A stretch of 64,000 nucleotides of DNA from Glycomyces sp. NRRL B-16210 (GCF_000719515.1 NZ_JOGR01000001.1:186001-250000), one strand, 5' to 3'. Positions 1 through 10,988 are shown, counted from the stretch's first letter. The notes: generated from the sequence alone by a model not told the origin. A program made the numbers and translations.

Positions 1-39
1 GCCCGGTGGTGCTCCATCGCCAAACAGATCCCACCGGGC
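1..39 (+). terminator. Inverted repeat at the window edge, possible terminator
   Basis: GCCCGGTGG at 1-9 pairs perfectly with CCACCGGGC at 31-39 around a 21-nt loop. No T-tract follows, and the ribosome binding site of the next gene starts about 12 nt later. It could end a gene to the left or shape the leader of the repeat-protein operon. Confidence 0.35.
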
Positions 40-65
40 GGCCCAACACAAGAAGGAGACCTTCC

Positions 66-3000
66 GTGTCGTCTACGACGATACGCTATTCGGGCGTACC
101 TGAAAACAACCATTCCCGCGACTCCGCCGGGAACCTCAACACCGACTCGACCGCCTACACCGGTCCCGTCCCGACCAGGGGGACCGGTCGCGATCCTGCC
201 TTCCAGGCCCGGCGCGAGCAGCGTCCCGAGCCCGCTTCCCGCGACGGCGACCTGACCGCGCGCTTCCGCCGAGCGGCCGAGACGCGGTTCGTGCCCGGGT
301 TCAGCCCGGGCAAGGCCGGTCCGACCTCGGACGATCCGCGCCACAACCGGGTCTACCCGCACCCGAGGAATCCGGGGCTTTCCGATGAGCCGGACGGGTT
401 CTACGACTGGGCCGGCCGCCGCCTGTTCCTCAACGACGGGTCACCGGACCCGCTGACCCCGGGCGCGTACCGGTACCAGACGCGGCCCGACCTGTGCGAC
501 CTCGACGCGCCCGAGACCGACCCGGCCTCGCCGCGCTACGAGCCCGATCACCTGCGGCACAAGGAGGGCGACGACTGGGTGATCGACTGGCGTCGGCCGT
601 ACGATCCGCTCGACCCGGGCCCGTTCGGCTCGCCGGGATGGTTCCCGGACCTGCGGACCGGCCGCCACCGCCGCGACGAGCTTCCCGACCCGATCCCTTG
701 GTGGGAGGTGGAGGAGGAGCCCACGAAGGCGGGGTGGGCCGAGCACGTCGAAGCGCTGGTGGAGCGCCGCGAACGGCTGTCGGCCGAACGCGCCGAACGG
801 GACCGGGGCCGGGGCCGCGATGGCGACGGTTACGGGGAACGGGAACGCGGTCGTGACGGCGAAGGAGGTCGCGAGCGTGGCCGTGGCGGCCATGGGGGTC
901 ACGAGAGTGGTCATGGCGGGAGTCGCGAACACGGTCGTGGCGACGACGGGAGTCGGGAAAGCGTTAGCGACGGCGACGGCAGTCGCGAGCGCAGTCGTGA
1001 CGGCGATGAGAACGGCGGCCGTGGCGGGGGCCGTGGTGGGAGCCGTGGCGAGGGCGCCGGCTCCTCTGATGGCGAACGCGTCTGGCAGGGCGGCCCCGGT
1101 CGGAGCGGCCCGAGGCCGAGCGCCGGTGAGGGCCGGGATGGCCGCCGTTCCTACGGCGGGCCTTCGGGTCTGCCGATCACGCCCGACCGCCCGTCGCCGG
1201 ACACGCCCCGCCGTTCTCGGACCGGGCCCGAGAGCTGGGAAGCGGAGTGCGAGGCGGCGTCCGGAACCGCAAGAGAGGAGACCACAGTGGAGTTGTACGA
1301 AGAGCCGCACCGGTTCTCGAAGCTGCGCGAGGACGCCTGGGATCAGTTCCTGATCAAGTCGGCCGACCTCGCCGCCGCGCACCAGATGAGAAGGACGGCG
1401 TTCGACCGCGAGTGCGGACCGATCGTGGCGCTGTGGATTCGGGTGGTGCGCTGGGTGATAGCACTGGTCCGAGGAACAGTCACGGCCCAGGCATCGGGAG
1501 GAGTGGGCCCGAGAAGCGTCGGGCAAGCGGGGCTCGGGGCAGGAGCAAGTGCCGAGACCATGGCGCTCGGAGACGAGGCGGGAGCCGGGGCTGGGGCTCG
1601 GGCCGGAGTTAGGGCCGGAGCCGGAGCCGAGTCGGGAGTCAGGGCTGGGGCCATGGCGATCGGGGCCAAGGCGGGAGCTGAGACCGGTGCCGGAGTTGGG
1701 TCCGGGGCTGTGGCTCGCGTCGGAGCCGACACGGGAGCCGGGACCGCAGCTGAGGCCGGGACTGGTTCGGAGGCAGCAGCAAAGGCCGGAGCCAAGCTCT
1801 GGGCCGTGGCCAAGGTTGGTGCCGGGGCTAGGGCTTTCGAGGCTGAGGCGGAAGCCAAGACCGGAGTCGGAGACCGGTCTGGGACAGCGAAAACGGCCGG
1901 AGCCGGAGCTGCGGCAGGAGCTAGGGCCGGGGTTATGGCGAGTGCCGGGGCCGGGGCCGGGTTGAAACCAGAGACAAAGGCCGGAGCCAAGCCCGGGACC
2001 AGGGCCGAGGGCAGCGCCGGGACCGAGGCGGGAGCTAGGACCGGAGCCGGGACAGAGAAAGAGGCCGGAGTCAAGGTCGGAGCTGGAGCTGGAGCTGGAG
2101 CTGGGCGCGTGGCTGCGGTCGGGGCCGACATGGGAGTCAAGAGCAGGACCGAAGTTGGGACCGGAGCCAGCGCCGGCGCAGAGGCAAGAGCAAGGGCCGA
2201 AGCCAATGTCGCAGCCGGAGTCAGGTCCGGAGCCGTGGCTCGCGCCGGTACCGAAAGGGGAGCCGGGACCGAGGTCGGAGCTAGGGCTGGGGCCGGGATC
2301 GTGGCAGGCGTCGGAGGCGAAGCGGGAGCCAGGACTGGGGCCATGGCCATCACGGCCGAGGTGGGTGCCAGGCTCGGGGCCGGAGATAGTGCCGGCACGG
2401 AACCAGAAGCAAAGGCAGGAGCCACGCTCGGAGCTGCGGCCATGGCTCGCGGGGCCGAAGCGGAAGCCAGGGCCGGAGTCCGAGCCCGGGCCAGGGCCAG
2501 GACCGGGGCAGCGGACGAGGCCGGAGACAAGGCCGGTGCCGGAGCCGGAGCTGAAGCCAGTGCCGGGGTGGGGCCAAAGGCCGGAGTCAGGGCTGGGGCC
2601 ATGGCTCGCGGTGAGGTCGAAGCGGGAGCCAGAACGGGAGTCGAAGCTAGAGCTGGAGCGAGTGCCGGGGCCTTGGCTACGAGTGGGACCGAAGTGGGCA
2701 CCAGGACCGGAGCCGGGATCAGTGCCGGGATCAGGGTCGGGTCGGCAGTAACGGCAAAGGTCGGAACAGGGGCTGAGGTCGGAGTTGTGGCCGGGACTGC
2801 GGCCAACATCGGGGGCGAAGCCGGGGCCGGAGTCGCGGCTCGCGGTGGGGCCGAAGTCAGCGCCGGACCCGGGGTTGAGGCCATGGCTGTCGGGGCCGGG
2901 GCCGGAGCTAAGTCCGGAGCCGGAGACCGGGTCGGGGTAGAGCCAATCGCCGGAGTCAGGGTCGGAGCCAAGGCGGAGGAAGGAGCTAAGGCCGGGGTCG

Positions 3001-3734
3001 CGGCTTTGGCGGTCGGGCCGGAACCAGAGGCAGAGGCCGGAACAGGGGCCGGGGCCGAAGTGCGCGCCGGGACCGTGGTTGTCGGGGCCGAAGTGCGCGC
3101 CGGAATCATGGCTTTCGGGGCCGAAGCGGAAGTTAGGACCGCAGACAGGGCCGGGGCAGCGACAACGGTCGGGGCCAAGCTCGGGGCCGGGGCGAAGGTC
3201 AGCGCCGAGGCTCGAGCTATCGGGGCTATCGGTGCTGAAGCGAGCACGAGGACTGGAGCCGGGGTAAAAGCGGAGGCGAAGGCCGGAGCCAAGATCGCAG
3301 CCGGAGTTAGGGCTGGAGCCGAGGCCGGAACTTGGGCCGGAGCGGAGGCTGGAACTTGGCCCGAAGTGGAAGCCAGAGATGCGGTCTGGGCCAGAACGGG
3401 CGCTGAGGTCGGGGCTGCCTCCGGTGCCGGTGTGGATGCGGGTGCGGGTGAGGGCGCGGCGATTCTTATTGCCCGGGGAACCTACCTTGCGGCCAAGCCC
3501 GGCACCTCACCCGCCCCTCTCACCTCACTCGCCTCCCGCGCCGCCAAATTCGCTCGGGCGCTTCGCGGCGCGCAGCGGGCGCGGGCCGAGATTGCCGGGC
3601 ACTTGGGGTTCGCGGACGGCGCACCTACCAGGTCAGTAACCGCGAACTTCGTCTCCGGCGTCCCCGAAACCACCACCCGAGGCGACCGCCGAGGCTTCGC
3701 CGACCGCCTCACCGGAGGTGCGGCATGGGCATAG
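66..3734 (+). CDS. Giant Ala/Gly-repeat protein of unknown function
   Basis: I do not recognise this 1222-aa protein. I chose the GTG at 66 because AAGGAG lies about 8 nt upstream; an earlier in-frame start at 6 has no such site. Residues 1-240 look globular and rich in Pro, Asp and Trp. Residues 245-330 are Arg/Gly/Asp/Glu-rich. Residues 408-474 form a charged helix followed by a short hydrophobic stretch (IVALWIRVVRWVIALV) that may touch a membrane. Residues 480-1125 are an almost unbroken GA, GV, GAE and GAK repeat built from a GGR-GYC hexamer. About 90 more ordinary residues end the protein. It is first in a four-gene operon: its stop overlaps the next start by 10 bp. Low-complexity composition makes homology calls unsafe. 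Confidence 0.75.
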   Translation: MSSTTIRYSGVPENNHSRDSAGNLNTDSTAYTGPVPTRGTGRDPAFQARREQRPEPASRDGDLTARFRRAAETRFVPGFSPGKAGPTSDDPRHNRVYPHPRNPGLSDEPDGFYDWAGRRLFLNDGSPDPLTPGAYRYQTRPDLCDLDAPETDPASPRYEPDHLRHKEGDDWVIDWRRPYDPLDPGPFGSPGWFPDLRTGRHRRDELPDPIPWWEVEEEPTKAGWAEHVEALVERRERLSAERAERDRGRGRDGDGYGERERGRDGEGGRERGRGGHGGHESGHGGSREHGRGDDGSRESVSDGDGSRERSRDGDENGGRGGGRGGSRGEGAGSSDGERVWQGGPGRSGPRPSAGEGRDGRRSYGGPSGLPITPDRPSPDTPRRSRTGPESWEAECEAASGTAREETTVELYEEPHRFSKLREDAWDQFLIKSADLAAAHQMRRTAFDRECGPIVALWIRVVRWVIALVRGTVTAQASGGVGPRSVGQAGLGAGASAETMALGDEAGAGAGARAGVRAGAGAESGVRAGAMAIGAKAGAETGAGVGSGAVARVGADTGAGTAAEAGTGSEAAAKAGAKLWAVAKVGAGARAFEAEAEAKTGVGDRSGTAKTAGAGAAAGARAGVMASAGAGAGLKPETKAGAKPGTRAEGSAGTEAGARTGAGTEKEAGVKVGAGAGAGAGRVAAVGADMGVKSRTEVGTGASAGAEARARAEANVAAGVRSGAVARAGTERGAGTEVGARAGAGIVAGVGGEAGARTGAMAITAEVGARLGAGDSAGTEPEAKAGATLGAAAMARGAEAEARAGVRARARARTGAADEAGDKAGAGAGAEASAGVGPKAGVRAGAMARGEVEAGARTGVEARAGASAGALATSGTEVGTRTGAGISAGIRVGSAVTAKVGTGAEVGVVAGTAANIGGEAGAGVAARGGAEVSAGPGVEAMAVGAGAGAKSGAGDRVGVEPIAGVRVGAKAEEGAKAGVAALAVGPEPEAEAGTGAGAEVRAGTVVVGAEVRAGIMAFGAEAEVRTADRAGAATTVGAKLGAGAKVSAEARAIGAIGAEASTRTGAGVKAEAKAGAKIAAGVRAGAEAGTWAGAEAGTWPEVEARDAVWARTGAEVGAASGAGVDAGAGEGAAILIARGTYLAAKPGTSPAPLTSLASRAAKFARALRGAQRARAEIAGHLGFADGAPTRSVTANFVSGVPETTTRGDRRGFADRLTGGAAWA
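1273..1289 (+). promoter_or_regulatory. Internal in-frame ribosome binding site and GTG start
   Basis: AGAGAGGAG (about 1272-1280) stands 6 nt before GTG at 1287, which is in frame with the large repeat gene. It would give an isoform of about 815 aa beginning VELYEEPHRF, just before the hydrophobic segment and Ala/Gly repeats. The site is as good as that of the main start. It may instead mark the original start of a gene later fused to an upstream domain. Confidence 0.4.
1515..3440 (+). repeat. Degenerate hexanucleotide repeat, (GGR-GYC)n, Ala/Gly frame
   Basis: About 1.9 kb is made of variants of GGAGCC/GGGGCC/GGAGTC. In the coding frame each hexamer reads Gly-Ala or Gly-Val. Longer imperfect units are superimposed: phrases such as RAGAMAI, RAGAMAR and RTGAMAI recur every few tens of residues. 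The same hexamer recurs at 4904-6290 in another frame. Confidence 0.85.
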
Positions 3735-4135
3735 GACGTCTTGCACCACAACGTATGCGCGCTCGATATGCCCGAGCGCTCGCGGAGATCCCGCTGCCGG
3801 TCCGATCGTTCGCGGGGATCGACCCGTGCGCGCTGACCGTCCTCGGCGAGACCGAAATCGCCGATCGGCGGCTGCGGTTCGGCGTGCTCGTCGGCACGCC
3901 GCGCCTGTGGATCGCCCTCGCGGAGAGCGATTCGGGCGTGAGCCCCGAAGGTTCGGTCGCGCTGTCGGTCCCTTCCGTGCTCGGCTATCTGACCGGGCTC
4001 GACTCCGGCGCGCCCGAACTGCACATCACCGAACTGGACGAGCTCGACTGGTCGCGAAAACCCGGTCGAGCAGCGCAGATCAAACGCGAGGCGATGACCG
4101 TCTGGCGGTCCGCCCAACGAGAATGCGAGGGGTGA
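3725..4135 (+). CDS. Unrecognised 136-aa protein, second gene of the repeat operon
   Basis: I do not recognise a family. ATG at 3725 lies inside the end of the preceding gene (10-bp overlap) behind GGAGG at about 3715, so translation is probably coupled. The protein is compact, without repeats, signal peptide or membrane segments. It reads like a small alpha/beta domain: a basic N-terminal helix, then strands around VLGETEIADRRLRFGVLVG and RLWIALAES. It ends in a charged helix, RKPGRAAQIKREAMTVWRS. The next gene starts 6 bp after its stop. Its ordinary composition beside two extreme repeat proteins suggests it is a partner of them; that is inference from operon position only. Confidence 0.7.
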   Translation: MGIGRLAPQRMRARYARALAEIPLPVRSFAGIDPCALTVLGETEIADRRLRFGVLVGTPRLWIALAESDSGVSPEGSVALSVPSVLGYLTGLDSGAPELHITELDELDWSRKPGRAAQIKREAMTVWRSAQRECEG

Positions 4136-4141
4136 GCGGCG

Positions 4142-6351
<2,210 letters not shown>

Positions 6352-6355
<4 letters not shown>

Positions 6356-6825
6356 ATCCTGAACAGCCGCAACGCGACCACATCAAAGCGCTCATCGCCG
6401 GGGACCTCGCCCTCGCAGCCAAGGCCCGAACGCGGTTCGGGTCCCACGAGCACGAGTCCGCCTTGCAGCACCTTCGCGCGACCGTCGCCGTCTGCCTCGA
6501 ATACCGCTTCGGCCCTGGCGCGGGGCTCGGCGCGGGCCGGGTCGACCGCGACGCGTTGGGCGCGTTCATGGTCGAGGTCCGGAAGTCGAGCCGCACCGTC
6601 GAACCGCCGGTCGACTTCCTCGCCGTCGAGGGCATCATCCGGTCCCTCTACGGCGAACCGCACCTACTCGATCCGCTGTCTAGCGCGAAGCGCAGCGCGG
6701 CCCTGTACGCGCTGCTGCGACACCAGGTCCGCGCCCACCCGTGGATCGCGGGCAACGCCGACACCATGATCGACCGAGCCCAACAGGTCATGAAGGCCTG
6801 GACTCATGAAGGCCTTGGCTCATGA
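6352..6825 (+). CDS. Small helical protein, paralogue of the domain in the preceding gene
   Basis: 157 aa, starting at TTG 6352, which overlaps the upstream TGA (TTGA). A GAGGAAATG-like stretch just upstream can serve as ribosome binding site. It is predicted helical, with AGDLALAAKARTRFG near the N terminus and FLAVEGIIRSLYGEPHLL in the middle. These align by eye with GDSEAARRLAERIG and FNALHAEALIRSIDGESVFL of the preceding protein. No membrane segment or repeat is present. The last codons run into a 16-bp tandem repeat, so the C terminus may have been rewritten by it. Function unknown. Two tandem copies of one small domain, one with a long repeat tail, suggest duplication within the operon. 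Confidence 0.7.
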
Positions 6826-6879
6826 AGACCTGAATTCATAGGGGCCTGAATTCCTAGAGACCTCAACTCATGAGGTCCC
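6788..6879 (+). repeat. 16-bp tandem repeat, six degenerate units, spanning a stop codon
   Basis: Units of the form TCATGAAGGCCTNRRN begin exactly at 6788, 6804, 6820, 6836, 6852 and 6868. The gene's TGA (6823-6825) lies inside the third unit. Units diverge toward the right (TCATAGGGGCCT, TCCTAGAGACCT). A 16-bp period is not codon-neutral, so the array has probably moved the end of the reading frame. Confidence 0.85.
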
Positions 6880-6920
6880 CGCACCTCGGCTTCGCGCCGG
6901 AGTCCGGCCCCTGAAAGCGA

Positions 6921-6951
6921 CCGACCCGGGCTCGTCATGAGCCCGGGTCGG
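6921..6951. terminator. Bidirectional terminator hairpin between convergent genes
   Basis: CCGACCCGGGCTC (6921-6933) and GAGCCCGGGTCGG (6939-6951) form a perfect 13-bp stem with a 5-nt loop. There is no clear T-tract. It overlaps the stop codon of the reverse-strand gene and lies after the repeat operon, so it can serve both sides. Confidence 0.75.
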
Positions 6952-7855
6952 TTCGCCAGCGTTCGAACGGGAAGTGCTTTCCGTGCTTCGGAAGCGGCCG
7001 CTCCAACCTCGGCGCGTCGTCGTGCATGTGCCAGCGCAGCAGCGAGGTGTACGCGATGCGGTTGCGCAGGACCGTCCCTATCCCATCGTTCGCGGCCTCC
7101 TCATACTCCTTCGCCACCTTGAACCCGTGCGTCTCCAACGCGGTCAGCCCCGATTCGAGGAGCCACCGGCCCTCGGGCTCGGTGAGCGGTTCGACCGAAT
7201 GCAGGTTCCCGTCATACGCTCCATTAAGGACCTTGTGCTCGATCTCCGCGCTGAGTTCGGTGGGGACCGGCTGGAAGTTGACGGGAATCCCGCAATCCTC
7301 GTGGTCGAACCCGATGAACCAACCGAACTCCTCGCCGTCGCGCTCGAACAGGCAGAACAGGCCCGGCGCCTGGGCCTCGGCCTCGCGGGTGAGGACGAAT
7401 CGCGAGCGCTCGGGCCGGACCGTCGCCCTGAGCGCCCAAGCGGGGAGGGCGATCTTCCTGCCGACCGTGAGCAGCGTGAACCGCGCGTCGCGCAGCACCT
7501 CGCCGAGCTTGCCGGGCATGAACGACGCGCCGATCACCGCCAACGCCCTGCCGCCGGGGTCGGCGTGGGTGATGAGTTTGGTGACGAAACCGTTGAGCGC
7601 CTTCGGATGGCTCTGCCAGATCGGGAGCGTCAGCTCGCCGAGCGCCTGGCAGGTCTGGAGCTCGCGTTCGAACGCGTCGTCGAGGTCGATGAGGGCGTTG
7701 CCGATGCCCGCGAGCGCTCCCGCCATCCTGTCCATCTCCGCGTCGGCCTCGAGCCATTCCTCCTCGCTCACACCGCGTCCCGCGCTGCCCCTGGGGCGCG
7801 GGCGGGGCGCCAATGCTGGCGGACGGTGACGTCTTCGTCGCTTATTGCTGTACAT
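6935..7855 (-). CDS. Hypothetical protein, 306 aa
   Basis: I do not recognise the family. I place the start at ATG 7855 (MYSNKRRRRHRPP) because GATACT sits 6 nt upstream, the leaderless arrangement seen widely here; a longer frame to 7954 lacks support. The N terminus is very basic (KRRRRH) and Pro-rich. An acidic helix follows (SEEEWLEADAEMDRMAGALAGIGNALIDLDDAFERE, in part), then a mixed alpha/beta body containing FCLFERDGEEFGWFIGF, then a basic C terminus. No signal peptide or membrane helix. It converges on the repeat operon and shares its terminator hairpin. It may be a cytoplasmic DNA- or RNA-associated protein, judged only by charge. Confidence 0.6.
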   Translation of the reverse strand: MYSNKRRRRHRPPALAPRPRPRGSAGRGVSEEEWLEADAEMDRMAGALAGIGNALIDLDDAFERELQTCQALGELTLPIWQSHPKALNGFVTKLITHADPGGRALAVIGASFMPGKLGEVLRDARFTLLTVGRKIALPAWALRATVRPERSRFVLTREAEAQAPGLFCLFERDGEEFGWFIGFDHEDCGIPVNFQPVPTELSAEIEHKVLNGAYDGNLHSVEPLTEPEGRWLLESGLTALETHGFKVAKEYEEAANDGIGTVLRNRIAYTSLLRWHMHDDAPRLERPLPKHGKHFPFERWRTDPGS

Positions 7856-8130
7856 CCGTGCAGTATCGGGGCAAGCGGCCCTCCGATCAACCCCAGTTCC
7901 GTGCGAATTCCGGGAGGCGACGAGAATTCGCCGGGCCCGGCCCGGGGCTGGCATACTCGTGAGGTCGGAACGGTCCCACCGGCCCCACCAGCACGTTCAG
8001 CGGCGTCGGCGGGTCGGCGCTCCGCCTCCGTCCCGCCGGTGTCCCGCCTCGCGAACCGCGCCTCGCGCCTACACACTTGTCAGGGCGGCCCCGCCCGGGC
8101 ACGACCGGCCCCGTGCAGAAAGGCAACTCG

Positions 8131-8547
8131 ATGAAGGTCCGCCACTCCTGGGTGATGGCGCTGATTCCGGGGCTGTTCATGCTCCTGGGCTTCGCCTTCA
8201 TCGCGCCGCTCAAGTCCCCGGGCTTCGACCTCTCGCCGGAGTCGCTGGCGCCCGTGCTGCTCGTGCCGGCGGGCATCGGCGTGCTCTTCGGGCTGCCGAT
8301 CCTGCTCTTCCACTGGGCCGAGTTCTACGGGGACCGGGTGCGGACCAAGGGCAAGCGGTGGGGCCCGTGGCAGGTGCTTCAGCCCGGCGAGCGGTTCGTC
8401 ATCTGCCGCAACCAGGTCCAGATCCAGCGGCCCGACGGGACGCTCAAGAAGACCGGGCTTTCGAAGTGGGCGAGCGCCAAGCGGGACTGGCGGAGGATCG
8501 AGCAGTGGCTGCCGACGATCGACGCCATCCGAAGCGGGCGGTATTGA
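8131..8547 (+). CDS. Small membrane protein of unknown function, two TM helices
   Basis: 138 aa from ATG 8131, with AGAAAGG about 9 nt upstream. Two hydrophobic helices lie near residues 7-27 (VMALIPGLFMLLGFAFIA) and 42-62 (VLLVPAGIGVLFGLPILLF). They are followed by a cytoplasmic tail of about 75 residues rich in Lys, Arg and Trp. I know no named family for it. It ends 60 bp before the EccA-like gene on the same strand, so the two could share a transcript, though the spacing leaves room for a separate promoter. Confidence 0.65.
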   Translation: MKVRHSWVMALIPGLFMLLGFAFIAPLKSPGFDLSPESLAPVLLVPAGIGVLFGLPILLFHWAEFYGDRVRTKGKRWGPWQVLQPGERFVICRNQVQIQRPDGTLKKTGLSKWASAKRDWRRIEQWLPTIDAIRSGRY

Positions 8548-8607
8548 GTACGCTGAAACGCGCCGAAGGGGAACTTCGGCTGCATCCCTTCTCTACGCGG
8601 AGCGGAC

Positions 8608-10284
8608 ATGCCCTTCCACACAGCATCTGAATCGGCGTCGAAAGTCTGGAAGCGGGGGATCGAGCTGCTCGACGGCGGCGACCTCGTGCGCGCGTCGGAC
8701 TGCTTCGAGCACGTGCTCGAGTACGATCCCGGCGCGGCGGACGCGTGGCTGGGCATCCACGCCTGCGGGAACGAGCAGGACACGGCGGTGCGCGAGATGC
8801 TCAAGTACCGCGAGAACGTGGGCCGGATGCGAAGCGCCACAGGGCTCGCGCTCGAGTCCTCTTTCGACATCGGCATGTTCGTCAGCCACCCGCTCTCCAG
8901 TGCCTACGACGCCTGGCTGGCGTACGTGGCCGGGCTGATCGACGCCGAGAGGTACGACCGCGCCAAGGAGGCGCTGGACTCGGCCTCCGGCCACAAGCCG
9001 AACGACAGGACGAGCTTCCTGCGGACCCGCTTGTGCTACAGCCTGAACGAGTGGCAGAAGGTGCTCGTGGCCGCGCAGGGCATCGCGAGCCCGACGCTCC
9101 ACGACGAGGCGCAGTTCTACGTCGCCGCCTCATTGGTGCACCTGGAGACGCACTACGAGGCGCTGAACGTGGTCAAGGGCCTGCCGACCGCGCTGGACGA
9201 CGACTACTTCGACGCGCACGTCGCCTACATCCACGGGGCCGCGCTGGAGCCGTTGGGGGAGAAGGAGAAGGCGATGAAGGCGTTCCAGCGCGCCTACCGG
9301 CTCGCGCCCAGGAACGCGGCGTTCGCCGCCCGTGCGCAGGCCCCGCGCCCGGTCGGTGCGGAGGGGCCCGGGGACCGGCGGGTGCTGAAGTCGATGCCGG
9401 GGATGGAAGAGGCCATTGAGGACCGCGCGGCGCTGCTCGCGGACGCCGGGCGGAAGCTGGACGCCATGATCGGCATCGAGCCGGTCAAGCGCCAGGTCAA
9501 CACGTTGAAGGCCCAGTTCCGCATGGCGGCGTTGAAGATGGAGCGCGGACTCCAGGCGACGAACACGCCGCACCACTTCGTGTTCACGGGGCCGCCCGGC
9601 ACCGGTAAGACCACCGTCGCGCGCATCATGGGCGAGATCCTGGCCGGGCTCGGGCTGCTCGACCACGGGCGCGTGGTCGAGACCCAGCGCGGGGACCTGG
9701 TGGGACAATACTTGGGGCACACCGCGATCAAGACCCGCGAGAAGATCGACGAGGCGACCGGCGGGGTCCTGTTCATCGACGAGGCGTACTCGCTGTCGAA
9801 CCAGGGCTACTCGGGTGACAGCGACGCGTTCGGCGACGAGGCGATGCAGGAGATCCTGACCGCGGCCGAGAACCGGCGGGACCGGCTCGTGATCATCCTG
9901 GCCGGCTACACCGACGAGATCCGCGCGCTGCTGGCCACCAACCCGGGCTTGAAGTCGCGCTTCTCGACGGTGATCGACTTCCCCTCGTACTCGGTGGAGG
10001 AGCTCTCCGCGATCGCCGTCGTGGTCCTCAAGGCCGCGGGCGAGACGCTGTCGGCCGAGGCGGAGCGTTCGCTGCGGGAGGGCTTCGCGCAGGCCGTCGA
10101 ATCCGGGCGGATCGACGACCTCGGCAACGGCCGGTTCGCCCGCGAGCTGAGCCGCCACGCGTGCGCGCAGCGCGATCTGCGCCTGCTGGAGCGCTACGGC
10201 GACACCGGGAGCCCGACGACGGAGGAGATGACCACGATCGAGGCCGCCGACATCGCGAGCGCCTACGGGAAGCTCCTGACCTGA
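8608..10284 (+). CDS. eccA: EccA-like TPR and CbxX/CfqX AAA+ ATPase
   Basis: 558 aa with the EccA layout of type VII (ESX) secretion systems. Residues 10-250 are TPR-like helices; 285-555 are a CbxX/CfqX-type AAA+ module. Walker A is GPPGTGKTT (328-336) and Walker B is VLFIDEAYSL (387-396). A sensor region follows (IILAGYTDEI), with an arginine near 451 in LKSRFST placed like an arginine finger. EccA proteins are cytosolic hexameric ATPases thought to help bring substrates to the ESX machine. GGAG stands before the ATG. No eccB, eccC, eccD, mycosin or WXG100 gene is visible here, so this is an orphan copy. It could instead be another CbxX-family remodeller. Confidence 0.8.
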   Translation: MPFHTASESASKVWKRGIELLDGGDLVRASDCFEHVLEYDPGAADAWLGIHACGNEQDTAVREMLKYRENVGRMRSATGLALESSFDIGMFVSHPLSSAYDAWLAYVAGLIDAERYDRAKEALDSASGHKPNDRTSFLRTRLCYSLNEWQKVLVAAQGIASPTLHDEAQFYVAASLVHLETHYEALNVVKGLPTALDDDYFDAHVAYIHGAALEPLGEKEKAMKAFQRAYRLAPRNAAFAARAQAPRPVGAEGPGDRRVLKSMPGMEEAIEDRAALLADAGRKLDAMIGIEPVKRQVNTLKAQFRMAALKMERGLQATNTPHHFVFTGPPGTGKTTVARIMGEILAGLGLLDHGRVVETQRGDLVGQYLGHTAIKTREKIDEATGGVLFIDEAYSLSNQGYSGDSDAFGDEAMQEILTAAENRRDRLVIILAGYTDEIRALLATNPGLKSRFSTVIDFPSYSVEELSAIAVVVLKAAGETLSAEAERSLREGFAQAVESGRIDDLGNGRFARELSRHACAQRDLRLLERYGDTGSPTTEEMTTIEAADIASAYGKLLT

Positions 10285-10326
10285 CGGTCCCGCCCGCGGG
10301 GTCAGAGAGTGGTCGGAGCGAATTCG

Positions 10327-10893
10327 ATGGGGCCGGAACCGAAGTGGCTCGAATCGACCGGCGGGCCGACGGTCATCTTGCAGACTGCGGTCGCGGAGGC
10401 ATGGGGCGGAACCGGCGAGGACCTGGACGGCGAGGTGGAGTGTTGGGGCGACTACGGCAGCGCCTGCAAGGTCGACGGCTGGCTCGGCGCAGTCGACTAC
10501 GGCACCGGTTCCACGGCCGCGCCCGACGAGGCGCACCGGGCGCTCGTGCTGGGCGGCGAACCGCTCCGGTCGACCTATGCGCCCGAGCACCGGCTCGTGG
10601 TCCGGTGGCACTGGGCGAACTCGTTCGAGCACCTGTTCACGATGGTCGAGGAGCGCCTGCCGCGGGCCCGCTGGGGACCGCCGCTGGAGTGGGAGGTGCC
10701 GCCGGGCGGGCTCGTCATGATCGACGCGACCTGCACCCTTCACGATTACCGCCAGGAGTACTGGAAGGACCAGGACCCGGCCGTGCCGATCGACCTGCCG
10801 CCCGGTGATTACCGCGTCGAGACGGCGACGCTCGCGAGCGAGGACCGGAGGGCCGAAGCGATCGTTCACCGGTTCACGCAGGTCACGCGATGA
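10327..10893 (+). CDS. Imm21-like immunity protein
   Basis: 188 aa from ATG 10327, with GGAG about 8 nt upstream; a GTG at 10309 would add six residues. The N terminus KWLESTGGPTVIL, the following W-x-G, then DYGSACKVDGWLGAVDYG, LVLGGEPL and HRLVVRWHWAN match my recollection of the Imm21 family, small soluble proteins thought to neutralise polymorphic toxins. No toxin gene or toxin remnant is visible on either side. It follows the EccA-like gene by 42 bp. An orphan immunity gene protecting against toxins of kin strains is plausible; the family call rests on memory of the conserved positions. Confidence 0.55.
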   Translation: MGPEPKWLESTGGPTVILQTAVAEAWGGTGEDLDGEVECWGDYGSACKVDGWLGAVDYGTGSTAAPDEAHRALVLGGEPLRSTYAPEHRLVVRWHWANSFEHLFTMVEERLPRARWGPPLEWEVPPGGLVMIDATCTLHDYRQEYWKDQDPAVPIDLPPGDYRVETATLASEDRRAEAIVHRFTQVTR

Positions 10894-10988
10894 ACGAGCC
10901 CGGTCGAACCACAGCTCAGACACCGAATTCGACCAGTCGGCAACGCGATCCGAGCGGAAATGTCGGACCCCGTCGCTAGGGTTGGACC

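Noticed and set aside
1343..3292. 649-codon open frame on the minus strand opposite the Ala/Gly repeats
   Set aside because: It is the mirror of the hexamer repeat (Ala/Pro-rich), has no ribosome site and no non-repeat domain. Long antisense frames are expected from this repeat.
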